From positions 1 to 47,827 of the IMG/VR virus record IMGVR_UViG_3300024346_000115: a DNA stretch of 47,827 nucleotides, one strand, 5' to 3'. Source of the stretch: a virus. The first letter of the stretch is position 1. Each line of letters starts with the position of its first letter. The position numbers and the translations under genes are program-made. This document shows, piece by piece, positions 17,419 through 26,500 of this stretch. Under the pieces are notes generated by a model. It was not told where the DNA came from. It saw only the letters and a list, made by a program, of their open reading frames with translations, and searched no databases.

Positions 17419-17729
17419 TCATAAATATTTTTAATACAGAACTAACAGCCGTTCCTGACGACACCGGTATTACGGTAGCGGTTGAGGTAGTCACTAGCCG
17501 CTATTCTCAAGAACCGACACCAGTTGGTAATCCCGTTGAGGCTACTGATGAGCATGGAATTACAAGTCTAGTTCAGCCTGTTGAATACCTTAATGAGCAC
17601 ATAATTGAGTCTGATGCATTTACATACAGTGTTCCGGTAGAAGATCGAGCAGAGGGAAAGATAGCCAGTGATTACTGGGCTGATATAGAGGGCCAAAGCT
17701 CGTACACGCGATTTATCGAAAATGATTGA
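17415..17729 (+). CDS. Hypothetical small tail-region protein
   Basis: A 104-residue acidic protein, beta-rich at the N-terminus (MIINIFNTELTAV, GITVAVEVVTSRYS) with a C-terminal ASDYWADIEG segment. No family is recognised. It overlaps the genes on both sides (4 and 8 bp), so it belongs to the tail operon. It may be an accessory or chaperone of the preceding adhesin-like protein. Confidence 0.55.
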   Translation: MIINIFNTELTAVPDDTGITVAVEVVTSRYSQEPTPVGNPVEATDEHGITSLVQPVEYLNEHIIESDAFTYSVPVEDRAEGKIASDYWADIEGQSSYTRFIEND

Positions 17730-18177
17730 CCCTATCACCGCCATCGCTGGAGCCACCAAGGCTTTCACGCTCGTAAAAGCTATGGTGGAAGTTGGAAAAT
17801 CCGCTGAAGATACTATGATGCAGATCGGAGTATGGTACGGGCACGCCTCAGATGTGCTTTATGCTGACAAAAAAGCTAAGAACATCAGCCCGTTCAGGCG
17901 AGTGGTGTTTAGAAGAAGCGCGCAGCAAGAGGCTATTCAAGCTTTTGCAGCTAAGAAAAAACTGGAGAGTCAGCAGCGTGAGCTGATATCTATGATCAAT
18001 CTTGTTTACGGAGCACAAGGGTTACAGGAGTTCCGTGAGATACGAAAGCAAATAATTCAAGAGCGGGAAGATACGGTGTATCGGCAGCAAGAAATGAAGG
18101 AGGCTATGGTTAACAGCTTTTCAATAATGGTTCTTGTCGCCGTTCTATCTGGCCTGCTGATGTTTATGTTCTCATAA
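17722..18177 (+). CDS. Helical protein with C-terminal membrane segment
   Basis: A 151-residue protein starting MIDPITAIAGATKAFTLVKAMVEVGKS, with a long charged helical region (RRSAQQEAIQAFAAKKKLESQQ, then IRKQIIQEREDTVYRQQEMKEA) and a single strong transmembrane segment at the C-terminus (about 131-150, SIMVLVAVLSGLLMFMFS). The sequence type recurs in marine phages. A tail-anchored protein next to a holin could take part in lysis or membrane contact; that is inference. Confidence 0.6.
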   Translation: MIDPITAIAGATKAFTLVKAMVEVGKSAEDTMMQIGVWYGHASDVLYADKKAKNISPFRRVVFRRSAQQEAIQAFAAKKKLESQQRELISMINLVYGAQGLQEFREIRKQIIQEREDTVYRQQEMKEAMVNSFSIMVLVAVLSGLLMFMFS

Positions 18178-18191
18178 TTAGTGAACAAACC

Positions 18192-18211
18192 TTGCCAGTG
18201 ATATATTGGCA
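18192..18211. promoter_or_regulatory. Short dyad TGCCA-N9-TGGCA before the holin-like gene
   Basis: TGCCA (18193-18197) and TGGCA (18207-18211) form a short inverted repeat in the 76-bp gap before the ATG at 18254. TTGCCA with TACAAA 15 bp further on is only a poor promoter match. A regulatory site or small stem is possible. Confidence 0.25.
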
Positions 18212-18253
18212 CTACAAATCAACTGCACGGACAGCATAACTACGGAGAGGATC

Positions 18254-18637
18254 ATGAGTATTCTCGGTTCTGTGCTGGGCAGTCTGGGCGGAAAAGTTGT
18301 TGAGGCAATTGATAGCCGCGGCCAACGAAAGCACGAGCAATCAGTTCAAAAGATTGAGCTAGAAAAGCTACGACACACAAAGCAAATCGAAATGATCCAG
18401 CAGGGTCAGCAGATGGACAATGCGTGGGAGCTTCAGCAAATCAAAAACTCAGGATGGAAGGACGAATTTGTTCTTCTACTTCTCAGCATACCTCTCGTTA
18501 TGTCTTTCATTCCCCAGATGCAGCCTTATGTTGTCGATGGCTTTGTGGCCCTATCAACAACGCCCGATTGGTATCAGTGGCTGATTTTATCTGTATTTGC
18601 TGCGATCTATGGAATCCGTATCTGGAGGCGCAAATGA
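18254..18637 (+). CDS. Holin-like membrane protein (3TM / GTA-type holin)
   Basis: A 127-residue protein from ATG 18254 (GGAGAGG 4-10 nt upstream; the earlier ATG at 18206 would add 16 unlikely residues). The N-terminal SILGSVLGSLGGKVVEAID is amphipathic. A charged helix (KHEQSVQKIELEKLRHTKQ) follows, then WKDEFVLLLLSIPLVMSFIP and WYQWLILSVFAAIYGIRIW as two strong membrane helices, ending in RRK. This is the layout of the PF11351-type 3TM holin family. It would make the membrane lesion for lysis or serve in ejection. It overlaps the next gene by 4 bp (ATGA). Confidence 0.72.
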   Translation: MSILGSVLGSLGGKVVEAIDSRGQRKHEQSVQKIELEKLRHTKQIEMIQQGQQMDNAWELQQIKNSGWKDEFVLLLLSIPLVMSFIPQMQPYVVDGFVALSTTPDWYQWLILSVFAAIYGIRIWRRK

Positions 18638-20280
18638 CAGGTTTTAGACTCAGGACGTTTGGCGGTAAAGCACCAAAGGTTTTTGCTAGATTGCTACCGG
18701 AGGACATGGCGCAAACAGCAACTAATGTACGTTTAGACTCTGGCCGATTAGAGCCATGGAAAGGTAATGCGTCTGCGACAATCACCCCTGTTGGTTCTTA
18801 TGGTATTACTGGTTCAACTAAGACGTTATTTAAATTCAACTCTTCCATATGGATTGGCAGCCATTCTGTCTTGGACATTGTCCGCTCTCCTCTGGCTGAA
18901 GATTCTCATGAGCGCATTTATATTTCTGGTATAGGTGGGAGCACTGGCTATCCAAGGATGACAACCAGCGCAATTATTGGGAACAACACTTACTATCGCT
19001 TAGGTATACCAAAACCAAATAACATAACCACTGTTGCAACTGATGTTGCGACCGCGAAAACAGACGAAGAAATACCTCAGTCTAGAGCATACGTTTTCAC
19101 GTACGTTTCTGCGTACGGAGAAGAAGGTCAGCCTTGCGATGCTTTAGCGAGTCAAGTAATCGCCGTTTACAGTGACCAGAATGTGGTTGTAACTTTCCCT
19201 ACAAACATCACAGGTAATCACAATCTAACAAAGAAGCGCCTTTACCGCACCGACGCCAGCGGCACGCTTCGATTTGTTGCTGACGTCACACTAGCGACAG
19301 CTTCTTACACCGATTCAAAAACAGACTCGCAACTAGGCGAGGCAATCACCTCTTCAAACTTTGATCCTCCGCCAGATGATATTTCAGCGGACCATCCTGA
19401 CGGCCCTCTTCTCGGTCTCACTGCTATGCCTAATGGCGTTTTTGCAGGATTCTCTGGACGAACAGTCTGCTTTAGTGAAGCTTACTTGCCTCATGCTTTC
19501 CCAGATGAATATAAGCTGGGTGTGAAGTCTGACATCGTGGCGCTTGCTCCTATGCAGACAGGCTTGTTGATCTTAACAGCAGAAAAGCCTTACATGGCCT
19601 CAGGCTTAGACCCTGCATCTGTTGCTCTTACGGAAATAGACTCGACGCTATCATGCGTTGCAGGCCGCTCAGTTGTAGACATGGGGTCGTCTATTATGTA
19701 TGCCAGTCCTGACGGATTAGTGATGGCTACAGACAACGGGTTACGACTAGTCACTGAGGATCTGCTTACTAGGGATCAGTGGCAGGCACTTGTCCCCTCT
19801 TCTATTGTGGGGTTTATGTGGGAAGGCCATTACATTGGGTTCTACAACACCGGCTCTGATCAGAAAGGATTTATTTTTGATCCGCGGGGAGAAAAAAATT
19901 CCCTCACCGACCTAGACTTTTATGCTACCGCAGGCTTCAACGACCTAGAAGAAGATGAGTTATACCTAGTAGTAGGTGGAGCGGTTAAGAAGTTTGCGGC
20001 TGGAAGTGCTCTTGCCTATACGTGGAAGTCCAAAAAGTTTTATAACAGCAGGCCCATAAACCCCGGCGTCGCTAAGGTACAGGCAGACAGCTATGGGTCT
20101 GGTATTACCTTTAAGCTCTATGCGGATGGGACATTGCAGCACACTCAAGTGGTGACCAGCGACGAACTGTTCCGACTTCCTTCAGGATACAAAGCAAAAG
20201 AGTTTGAGGTAGAGCTGACTGGATCTGATGCCATCAACGAGGTTTGTGTGTACGAATCGGCTGGAGAAATAAATGGCTAA
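18634..20280 (+). CDS. Tail nozzle/stabilisation-type beta-propeller protein
   Basis: A 548-residue, beta-rich protein. The opening FRLRTFGGKAPKVFARLLPEDMAQTATNVRLDSGRLEPW is the known start of a podovirus protein group often annotated as virion stabilisation protein or tail tubular protein B. Repeated strands such as SRAYVFTYVSAYGEEGQP and KRLYRTDASGTLRFVADV, and the segment PHAFPDEYKLGVKSDIVALAP, support this. It likely forms the nozzle at the tail end. ATG 18634 overlaps the holin stop; the open frame extends further upstream but only inside the holin gene. Confidence 0.78.
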   Translation: MTGFRLRTFGGKAPKVFARLLPEDMAQTATNVRLDSGRLEPWKGNASATITPVGSYGITGSTKTLFKFNSSIWIGSHSVLDIVRSPLAEDSHERIYISGIGGSTGYPRMTTSAIIGNNTYYRLGIPKPNNITTVATDVATAKTDEEIPQSRAYVFTYVSAYGEEGQPCDALASQVIAVYSDQNVVVTFPTNITGNHNLTKKRLYRTDASGTLRFVADVTLATASYTDSKTDSQLGEAITSSNFDPPPDDISADHPDGPLLGLTAMPNGVFAGFSGRTVCFSEAYLPHAFPDEYKLGVKSDIVALAPMQTGLLILTAEKPYMASGLDPASVALTEIDSTLSCVAGRSVVDMGSSIMYASPDGLVMATDNGLRLVTEDLLTRDQWQALVPSSIVGFMWEGHYIGFYNTGSDQKGFIFDPRGEKNSLTDLDFYATAGFNDLEEDELYLVVGGAVKKFAAGSALAYTWKSKKFYNSRPINPGVAKVQADSYGSGITFKLYADGTLQHTQVVTSDELFRLPSGYKAKEFEVELTGSDAINEVCVYESAGEING

Positions 20281-23200
20281 AAAGAAGGCCGTGATGGCCG
20301 TCCCTCCGAGCTGGGGGGCACAAGATAAGCGCTTTGGCGAGACTGTAAAGGAAGGTCTTGACGTGTTGCTTGGTCATCGAGGACGGCCTCTTGAGCGGGC
20401 GGTTACTTTTCAGGATTTGCTAGACACCAACGTCCTAAAGCTTTCCGGCAACATCTCGCTTTCTACAGTCATCGATTCACCATCAAGCTTTGAGCCTGTA
20501 AGTGATGACACTGGAGTACAGCAGCCCCCTGCTCCGACAAGCCTCGTGGCTTCCGGTGCCTTCCAAAACATCATCTTGACGTGGGATTTAAGGAACTATG
20601 TAGGCCATGCCTTTGTTGAGGTGTTCCGTCACACAAGCGACAGCATTTCTGATGCAACGCTCTTGGCGCGTGTGTCTGGGTTTACTGGCATCTTTTCGGA
20701 CCCGGTTGGAACCGGTGCGAGCTTTTACTATTGGGTAAGAGCTGTAAACATTCTGGATGATATAGGCCCGTTCAATAGCTCCATAGGTGTTAACGGAACT
20801 ACGCAGCCAGACGTTGAATTAATCCTAGAACTCCTTGAGGAGCAGATCACGTCGAGCGAGCTAGCTCTGAGTTTGGCAACTCCGATTGGGCAAATCGACA
20901 CAATTAACGCTCTGACCACGTCACTCGAAACATATACTGGCTTCATAGAATCCTATACCGGTGACAACCTAGTTACTCGGATAGGTAGCATCGACACTTC
21001 GGTGGGCACAATTAATACCGCCATTGAAACGATCAATACCTCTCTCGGCACTCTAAATACAGCGACGAGCAATCTGCAAACGTCGCTATCAGATCTGTCA
21101 GCAAATACGGCAGACGTCTACATATCAGGGACTCAGCCAGTCGGCACTGCTAACGATCCAATCGCGGATAACTCGCGTTGGTATGACACGTCAGATAACA
21201 ACACCTTACACATTTACTTTGATGGAGACGGTGACGGAGATAAAGAGTGGGTTAGCATTGAAGACCCCCGGATCGGTGACAACGAAAGCGCAATAAGCAC
21301 TTTAAATTCCACTGTTTTTAACGCTGACAACTCCTTAAAGCTTGCAACCTCTACCGCACTAGGTGCAACAAATACTACGGTTACTAACATCAACGGGACT
21401 GTGAGCAGTCTTTCAAGCGCGGTCACATCTCTACAGGGCGTTGTTTTTAATAGCGAAGATCAAGTGGTAGTTGCGACGACGGAAGCCCTCACTGCTCTTA
21501 CTAATGATGTTACTGCGATCTATGACGGGGACGGGGAGCCGAGCTTAATAACAACAGTGCAATCGTCTGTCACAGACCTTAATGCTGCCGTCTTTGACGG
21601 TAATAATGTCAAGCTCGCTGAGACGAGTGTTACCGACACGCTAACTAGCTCAGTTACAACTCAAGGTGAGTCCATAGGAACTCTTCAGGGGCAAGTTACA
21701 TCACTTAACGCGCAAGTATTTGATGATGAAAGTCAGCTTGCACTCGCAACAACTTCAACCGTGTCTGGTCTGACAGACAGGATAGAGGTAAATGAAGACG
21801 ATATCGGAACCGCTCAAGGTCAGATTACGACCCTTAATTCTGCCGTCTTTGACGGTAACGGTCTAAAGCTCGCCGAGACATCTGCGGTTGATACGCTGAC
21901 TCAGGAAGTTGAGGCTATCTATAACGGAACAGAAAACCCAAGCCTTGTAAAAACAATACAAACAAGTGTTACCGACCTTAACGCTGCTGTCTTTGATGGT
22001 AATAATGTAAAGCTCGCCGAGACATCTGCGCTTGATGCGCTGACTCAAGAAGTTGAGGCTATCTACGACGGGGAAGGAAACCCAAGCCTTGTAAAAACAA
22101 TACAAACAAGTGTTACCGACCTTAACGCTGCTGTCTTTGACGGTAACAATATAAAGCTTGCCGAGACATCTGCGGTTGATACGCTGACTCAGGAAGTTGA
22201 GGCTATCTATGACGGAACAGAAAACCCAAGCCTTGTAAAAACGATACAGACGAGCGTTACCAGTCTTAATGCTGCCGTCTTTGACGGTAATAATGTAAAG
22301 CTCGCTGAGACGAGTGTTACCGACGGAATAAGCAGCACGGTAGAGACTCAAGGTGAGTCCATAGAAACGATACAGGGGCTTGTTACCAGCCTTAATTCCG
22401 CGGTGTTTGATGAGCAAGACCAAGTTAAGCTTGCTGAGGGATCAGCTCTAGAAACACTGACCAATCAGGTCTCCGCCATTTATGACCCGGAGTCGAATAA
22501 CACTGTGATTGGCACTGTTCAGGGCGACATAACGACTCTTAACGGCGCGATATTTGATTCAAGTAACCAAGTTAAGTTAGCAAGCTCGACCGCAGTTTCG
22601 GCTCTAACCAATGAGGTTTGGGGTGCCGGAGTAAACCCTACCAGCGCAACGTCGTCTCGGATTGACGTGCTTAACTCAAGCCTCTTTGACAATGACACGG
22701 GATTAGAGGCTGTTGGTAATGCAGTTGACTTTGTAACAACAGAGGTTTTTCCAAATGGCGTCGCTAACAGTAGCGCAATCACAAATCTTAACGCGGCAGT
22801 ATTTGACGGTGGTGGAAACTTAAAACTTGCTTCGTCCTCTGCTGTAGCTGTTCTGAACACTGAAGTATTTGGTCCAAACAGTGCTTCAGCAAGCCGAATA
22901 GATGCGTTGTTTACCGAGGTGTTTGATGCGAACGGTAGTCGACTAGCGACGGCCAGTGCCCTGAGCACGTTGAATACAGAGGTCAATGGTGACGGGGCAA
23001 TAGCCGATAAGGTCTCTAACATTGCCGCGTCGATGTTTGTTAACGGGAACACTGAGGGAACTCTTAACTTAGCGACGGCCTCAGGCCTAAGCACGGTCAC
23101 AGCCGAGGTGTTCCCTAACGGTACAAGCAATGCGTCTAGCATTGATCAAATATCAGCGGCAGTATTTGACGGTTCAGGAACGGTAAAGCTTGCTTCGGCT

Positions 23201-24547
23201 GATGTTGTGAGCACCATTCAAACTGAGGTGTTCCCTAACGGAACTGCAAGCGCCTCTGCGGTTGACACGGTTCAGGCTACAGTTGACGAGCAAACGTCTT
23301 CTATTGAAACATTGCAAACGGTAGTCGGTGATGAAAACGGCGGCCTCTCTAGCCAGTACACAGTAAAGCTGGACAATGCCGGTCACGTATCTGGGTTTGG
23401 CCTGTCAAATACAGTCAATAACGGAACGCCAACGTCTGCATTCATTATTCGGGCAGATAGGTTTGCAATCGTAAATCCGAGCGCAAGCAGTCAGCAAACA
23501 AACAGCCCCGGAAACACTAGCAATCTAATCGTTCCCTTTGTGGTTCAGTCTAACTCTACAAGCATTAACGGTGAGACTGTCCCTGCCGGTGTCTACATGG
23601 ACACCGCGTTCATCAAGAATGGCTCGATTACAAATGCGTTTATAGGCGACGCAGCGATAGATAACGCGAAGATCGCTAACATTGACGCTGGAAAAATCAA
23701 TGCGGGAACAATAAGCACCTCCCGCCTCTTTATCGATAACACTACCTTGACGTCGAACCCCAATACTGGCGCGCTTCAGGTAAACGCTATACAAGCTAAT
23801 CAGATAACTTCTGGAAGCATCAGCGCAAATGTCATGAGCGGCACCACTGTTTACGCCGATAACTTAGTGGGCGACGTTGCTGTTCTGCTGCCTTTTAGGT
23901 CAACGCAAAGTATTGCGTTTAGGGGTAACACTGCCTCAGGTGGCGGCACGAAACAGGTGATCACGCAGCAGCTATCAAGCACGACACACCAAACCAACGG
24001 CCACAAGCCTTTTGCGTCAATCACTGGTTGGTATGACTCGACGGCAAACAAGACCTATAGATTTCAGTTGTATATGCAGGATCTAGCGGGTACGGCAACG
24101 TCATTAGGCACTGTAACTGCTGTTTACTTCTACCTTAGCATATTCAGGGTTTACTTTAGCGGCAATAAGACCGGTGTTGTTTCTGCGGGCCAAACAATTA
24201 CGGCTGCTGGTAAGACTGGCACTGTAACTGCCGTTGCCTATGTTTCAGGCAATAATTCGACTTACGTGCAATATAATCCCGGTGGAACAGTATTTGTGGT
24301 TGGCGACAGCGTCAGTGTTTCTGGTGCAGGGAGCTATATGCTCGTTGGCGAGACCCGCTTCAAAGCCAACACGAATCTATACGCTCAATTTGCAGTGAGC
24401 GGTTCTTTATCAAACAAAACACTAGGCGCAGTAAACATGAAGCTGGAGGTAACGCGAACAGGATCATCCGGCATTTATGATAGTGATAATTCAACTGCAA
24501 CCGACTATATCCACGAAGTCTCCGGCTTCATTATGGGAGCGAGATAA
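20273..24547 (+). CDS. Large central tail fibre / J-like tip protein
   Basis: A 1,424-residue protein. A fibronectin III-like domain lies at about 83-180 (PPAPTSLVASGAFQNIILTWD to YYWVRAVNILDD). Residues about 200-1020 are long, repeated helical or coiled-coil shaft units, including a near-identical 48-residue repeat. From about 1024 the pattern GLSSQYTVKLDNAGHVSGFGL ... FIIRADRFAIV ... PFVVQ ... GVYMDTAFIKNGSITNAFIGDAAI matches the C-terminal part of lambda J-type tip proteins (DUF1983). The last 200 residues may be the receptor-binding tip. It overlaps the genes on both sides. The DNA repeats make its length prone to change. Confidence 0.82.
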   Translation: MAKKKAVMAVPPSWGAQDKRFGETVKEGLDVLLGHRGRPLERAVTFQDLLDTNVLKLSGNISLSTVIDSPSSFEPVSDDTGVQQPPAPTSLVASGAFQNIILTWDLRNYVGHAFVEVFRHTSDSISDATLLARVSGFTGIFSDPVGTGASFYYWVRAVNILDDIGPFNSSIGVNGTTQPDVELILELLEEQITSSELALSLATPIGQIDTINALTTSLETYTGFIESYTGDNLVTRIGSIDTSVGTINTAIETINTSLGTLNTATSNLQTSLSDLSANTADVYISGTQPVGTANDPIADNSRWYDTSDNNTLHIYFDGDGDGDKEWVSIEDPRIGDNESAISTLNSTVFNADNSLKLATSTALGATNTTVTNINGTVSSLSSAVTSLQGVVFNSEDQVVVATTEALTALTNDVTAIYDGDGEPSLITTVQSSVTDLNAAVFDGNNVKLAETSVTDTLTSSVTTQGESIGTLQGQVTSLNAQVFDDESQLALATTSTVSGLTDRIEVNEDDIGTAQGQITTLNSAVFDGNGLKLAETSAVDTLTQEVEAIYNGTENPSLVKTIQTSVTDLNAAVFDGNNVKLAETSALDALTQEVEAIYDGEGNPSLVKTIQTSVTDLNAAVFDGNNIKLAETSAVDTLTQEVEAIYDGTENPSLVKTIQTSVTSLNAAVFDGNNVKLAETSVTDGISSTVETQGESIETIQGLVTSLNSAVFDEQDQVKLAEGSALETLTNQVSAIYDPESNNTVIGTVQGDITTLNGAIFDSSNQVKLASSTAVSALTNEVWGAGVNPTSATSSRIDVLNSSLFDNDTGLEAVGNAVDFVTTEVFPNGVANSSAITNLNAAVFDGGGNLKLASSSAVAVLNTEVFGPNSASASRIDALFTEVFDANGSRLATASALSTLNTEVNGDGAIADKVSNIAASMFVNGNTEGTLNLATASGLSTVTAEVFPNGTSNASSIDQISAAVFDGSGTVKLASADVVSTIQTEVFPNGTASASAVDTVQATVDEQTSSIETLQTVVGDENGGLSSQYTVKLDNAGHVSGFGLSNTVNNGTPTSAFIIRADRFAIVNPSASSQQTNSPGNTSNLIVPFVVQSNSTSINGETVPAGVYMDTAFIKNGSITNAFIGDAAIDNAKIANIDAGKINAGTISTSRLFIDNTTLTSNPNTGALQVNAIQANQITSGSISANVMSGTTVYADNLVGDVAVLLPFRSTQSIAFRGNTASGGGTKQVITQQLSSTTHQTNGHKPFASITGWYDSTANKTYRFQLYMQDLAGTATSLGTVTAVYFYLSIFRVYFSGNKTGVVSAGQTITAAGKTGTVTAVAYVSGNNSTYVQYNPGGTVFVVGDSVSVSGAGSYMLVGETRFKANTNLYAQFAVSGSLSNKTLGAVNMKLEVTRTGSSGIYDSDNSTATDYIHEVSGFIMGAR
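21843..22316 (+). repeat. 144-bp in-frame tandem repeats, about 3.3 copies
   Basis: The segment around GAAGTTGAGGCTATCTA recurs at 21904, 22048 and 22192, an exact 144-bp period (48 codons), with only scattered substitutions. A more diverged copy starts near 21507. The copies encode VTDLNAAVFDGNN-x-KLAETSA-type shaft units of the J-like fibre. The near identity points to recent tandem duplication. Confidence 0.85.
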
Positions 24548-24900
24548 TGGAGCTTTACGTTCAGTGGGACCACGAAAACGAGACTATTATTTTTGGCCCC
24601 CAAGGCCTTAAAGGTGAAGGTGATAACTGGTATCCGTATGCAGACAGCGGTGAAATTACTAACCCAAGGACTCAGTATCGTCGTTTTGTCTATGCGTCAG
24701 AAATTGAAACCGTAATAGGTGTGGTCGACGGGTCTTCAGATTTAACGTGGATTCAGTCTCGCCACTCTGGTTATGGCGGCTTAGAAGACCAGCTTGATAT
24801 GTTGTGGCATGACATACATTCGGGAACTCTCGACAACACAGGCACCTTTTACAACTTCATCAAGGCGGTTAAGGACGCCAATCCAAAGCCGGAAGATTAG
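24547..24900 (+). CDS. Hypothetical protein after the J-like fibre
   Basis: A 117-residue acidic protein (MELYVQWDHENETIIFGPQG, YRRFVYASEIETVIGVVDG, a central GGLEDQLDMLWHDIHSG helix). Its start overlaps the fibre stop (TAATG), so it is co-translated with the fibre. Position is typical of small fibre chaperones or accessory tip proteins. No family is recognised. Confidence 0.6.
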   Translation: MELYVQWDHENETIIFGPQGLKGEGDNWYPYADSGEITNPRTQYRRFVYASEIETVIGVVDGSSDLTWIQSRHSGYGGLEDQLDMLWHDIHSGTLDNTGTFYNFIKAVKDANPKPED

Positions 24901-24956
24901 CTTTAGAACACCTTAATAGTTGATTTCTTTAGATTTTTATGTATTGGTGATATAAA
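24901..24956 (+). promoter_or_regulatory. AT-rich gap before the ejection module, possible promoter
   Basis: This 56-bp gap is much more AT-rich than its surroundings and separates fibre genes from ejection genes. TTGATT at 24920-24925 could be a -35, but the best -10 at 16-17 bp spacing is poor. GGTGAT at 24946-24951 can serve as ribosome site for the gene at 24957. Confidence 0.25.
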
Positions 24957-25361
24957 ATGGCGTTAGAGTTTGCTGACATCCGAGAGCATTGGGATGTTGT
25001 TCAAACTGGTCTGCTGGCTATCCACGAAGATGTGGCCCCAGATTGGAGACCAGAAGACGTTTACGCTTCATGTGTAAACGGTGATAGCTACCTTATGGTA
25101 GACCCCGCACGGACGACTACTGGGTTTTGCGTACTTCAAAGCGTTCCGATTCCATTTCGGAAAGCTAACAAGTTGCTGATCTGGATAGCATACGACCCTA
25201 TTCCAGAAAGCGCAGCTGTTTACGCTGAAGAACTTGAAACCTTAGCCCGCAACACAGGGCATCAATCGATTGAGATTTGGACTCCCCATGAGGGGTTGGT
25301 CAACCTAGCAAAAGGCTTTGGTTACCAGTGCAAATACAGTGTAGTTAATAAACGATTATAG
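24957..25361 (+). CDS. T7 gp13-like internal protein with GNAT-like fold
   Basis: A 134-residue protein, close to the 138 residues of T7 gp13. The sequence reads like a GNAT acetyltransferase (LLIWIAYDPIPESAAVYAEELETLAR, HQSIEIWTPHEGLVNLAKGFGYQCKYSVVNKRL), but the acetyl-CoA-binding motif (Q/R)xxGx(G/A) is not visible, so it is probably a structural or assembly derivative, as in T7. It is the first gene of the ejection block, which supports this. A real but divergent acetyltransferase is the alternative. Confidence 0.7.
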   Translation: MALEFADIREHWDVVQTGLLAIHEDVAPDWRPEDVYASCVNGDSYLMVDPARTTTGFCVLQSVPIPFRKANKLLIWIAYDPIPESAAVYAEELETLARNTGHQSIEIWTPHEGLVNLAKGFGYQCKYSVVNKRL

Positions 25362-25368
25362 GTGAGAT

Positions 25369-25962
25369 ATGAGCTTTGGCGGCGGAAGCGGAAAAGTAGA
25401 TGAGATGGAGAGCAAGCAGGCGCTTGCAGAGCAGGCGGCGATTTCTCTTCAGCGTTATCAGCAGACGTTTGTTCCTCTTGAAAACTCGCTCATACAGAGC
25501 ACTCTAAATCAGTTTAGTCAGCCCGCTTATGAAAGCAGAATGGGTCAGGCTGGCACGCAAGCGTCTGGGGTTTACGAGGAAGGCATAGCTGATATGCAAA
25601 ACGCGGCCGTAATGAATCGCGGTTTAGATCCTTCGATGGGGGCATTTCAAGAAGAGTCAGCGGCATTAAGAACGGCTCAGGCTCGCGGTGTTGGTCAGGC
25701 TATGAGTGACGCCGGTCTAACCAACACTGATCAGGCTTATCAAGGACTGGCCAACATCGTAAAGATGGGCCAAGGACTTGCCACAGACAGCATGCAAGGT
25801 CAGATGCAGGTTGCTCAGAATCAACTAGATCGGGTTAATAGTCAGGCCACTCAGGATTTTGGCGCCTCAAGCAGCCTGCGTAATGTCGCCGGAACTGTTG
25901 CTGGGGCCGGTGCTGGGAGTGCTTTTGGTCTGAAGAATTATGGGGGCATGAGAAATGTTTAG
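25369..25962 (+). CDS. Internal virion protein, gp14-like
   Basis: A 197-residue protein rich in Ala, Gln and Ser, mostly helical, with a Gly/Ala end (VAGTVAGAGAGSAFGLKNYGG) that could insert in membranes. The order GNAT-like protein, small Ala/Gln-rich protein, larger proteins follows the T7 gp13-gp14-gp15-gp16 order, so ejection into the cell envelope is the likely role. It shares a layout with the next gene (FVPLENSL here, FAPVENFL there). It overlaps that gene by 8 bp. Confidence 0.65.
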   Translation: MSFGGGSGKVDEMESKQALAEQAAISLQRYQQTFVPLENSLIQSTLNQFSQPAYESRMGQAGTQASGVYEEGIADMQNAAVMNRGLDPSMGAFQEESAALRTAQARGVGQAMSDAGLTNTDQAYQGLANIVKMGQGLATDSMQGQMQVAQNQLDRVNSQATQDFGASSSLRNVAGTVAGAGAGSAFGLKNYGGMRNV

Positions 25963-26500
25963 GGATTATCTTGATAGGTTGCAGCAGTCTGGAAATGTAG
26001 GTTTTCAGCAGGTTCAAGACTTCTTTTTTCCCAATCCTGAAAGCACCTATCGCGGTGTTCCTACTTATGCCGGCGGTATGGGTAATGCTTACTCAAACAT
26101 AAACCCATATCGGTACTCAGGGATGGATCCGAAGGACAATCCGGGTGACCAGTTATTTGCAGACCTGATTCGGGCCCAAACCCAAGACTACATGACTCGG
26201 TTTGCTCCGGTGGAGAATTTTCTTGCAAGTGAAATTACCGCTACCGGTACCAAGTCGCTGGAAGGCGATTTACAGCGCACGCGAGACGCAGTAGCAACCT
26301 CCTCTGCCAATGTTCAGGGAACAATGAATAGAGATGCAGCCCGTTACGGAGTCGACGCACAGCAGCTAGACAACAACACAATGACGTCAGCTTTGGTCGG
26401 TGGTCTTAATGCAACACGAATGCGTGATGCAGACAGACGGCTAGCGCTCTTAGGCGGCATGGGCGGAATCACATCTAAAGCGCAGCAGGTGGGTAGATAA
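25955..26500 (+). CDS. Internal virion protein, related to the preceding gene
   Basis: A 181-residue protein. An N-terminal unique part (DYLDRLQQSGNVGFQQVQDFFFPNPESTYRG) is followed by a helical part with YMTRFAPVENFLASEIT, ATSSANVQGTMNRDAARYGVD and ALVGGLNATRMRDADRRLAL, which matches the order of motifs in the preceding protein. It probably arose by duplication. It ends one base before the next ATG. Likely a component of the ejection apparatus. Confidence 0.6.
   Translation: MFRDYLDRLQQSGNVGFQQVQDFFFPNPESTYRGVPTYAGGMGNAYSNINPYRYSGMDPKDNPGDQLFADLIRAQTQDYMTRFAPVENFLASEITATGTKSLEGDLQRTRDAVATSSANVQGTMNRDAARYGVDAQQLDNNTMTSALVGGLNATRMRDADRRLALLGGMGGITSKAQQVGR

Noticed and set aside
18424-18633. 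Upstream extension of the nozzle-type gene by 70 residues
   Set aside because: The extension lies wholly inside the holin-like gene and has shadow-like composition; ATG 18634 gives the usual ATGA coupling.
21843-22316. CRISPR array from the regular repeats
   Set aside because: The repeats are contiguous 144-bp in-frame coding units without spacers. The 15-bp iterons at 41131-41190 likewise have no spacers.
22519-23142. 207-residue minus-strand ORF, and another of 186 residues at 21863-22423
   Set aside because: Both are antisense to the repetitive J-like fibre gene and arise from its repeats and codon bias; no ribosome site and no recognisable domain.
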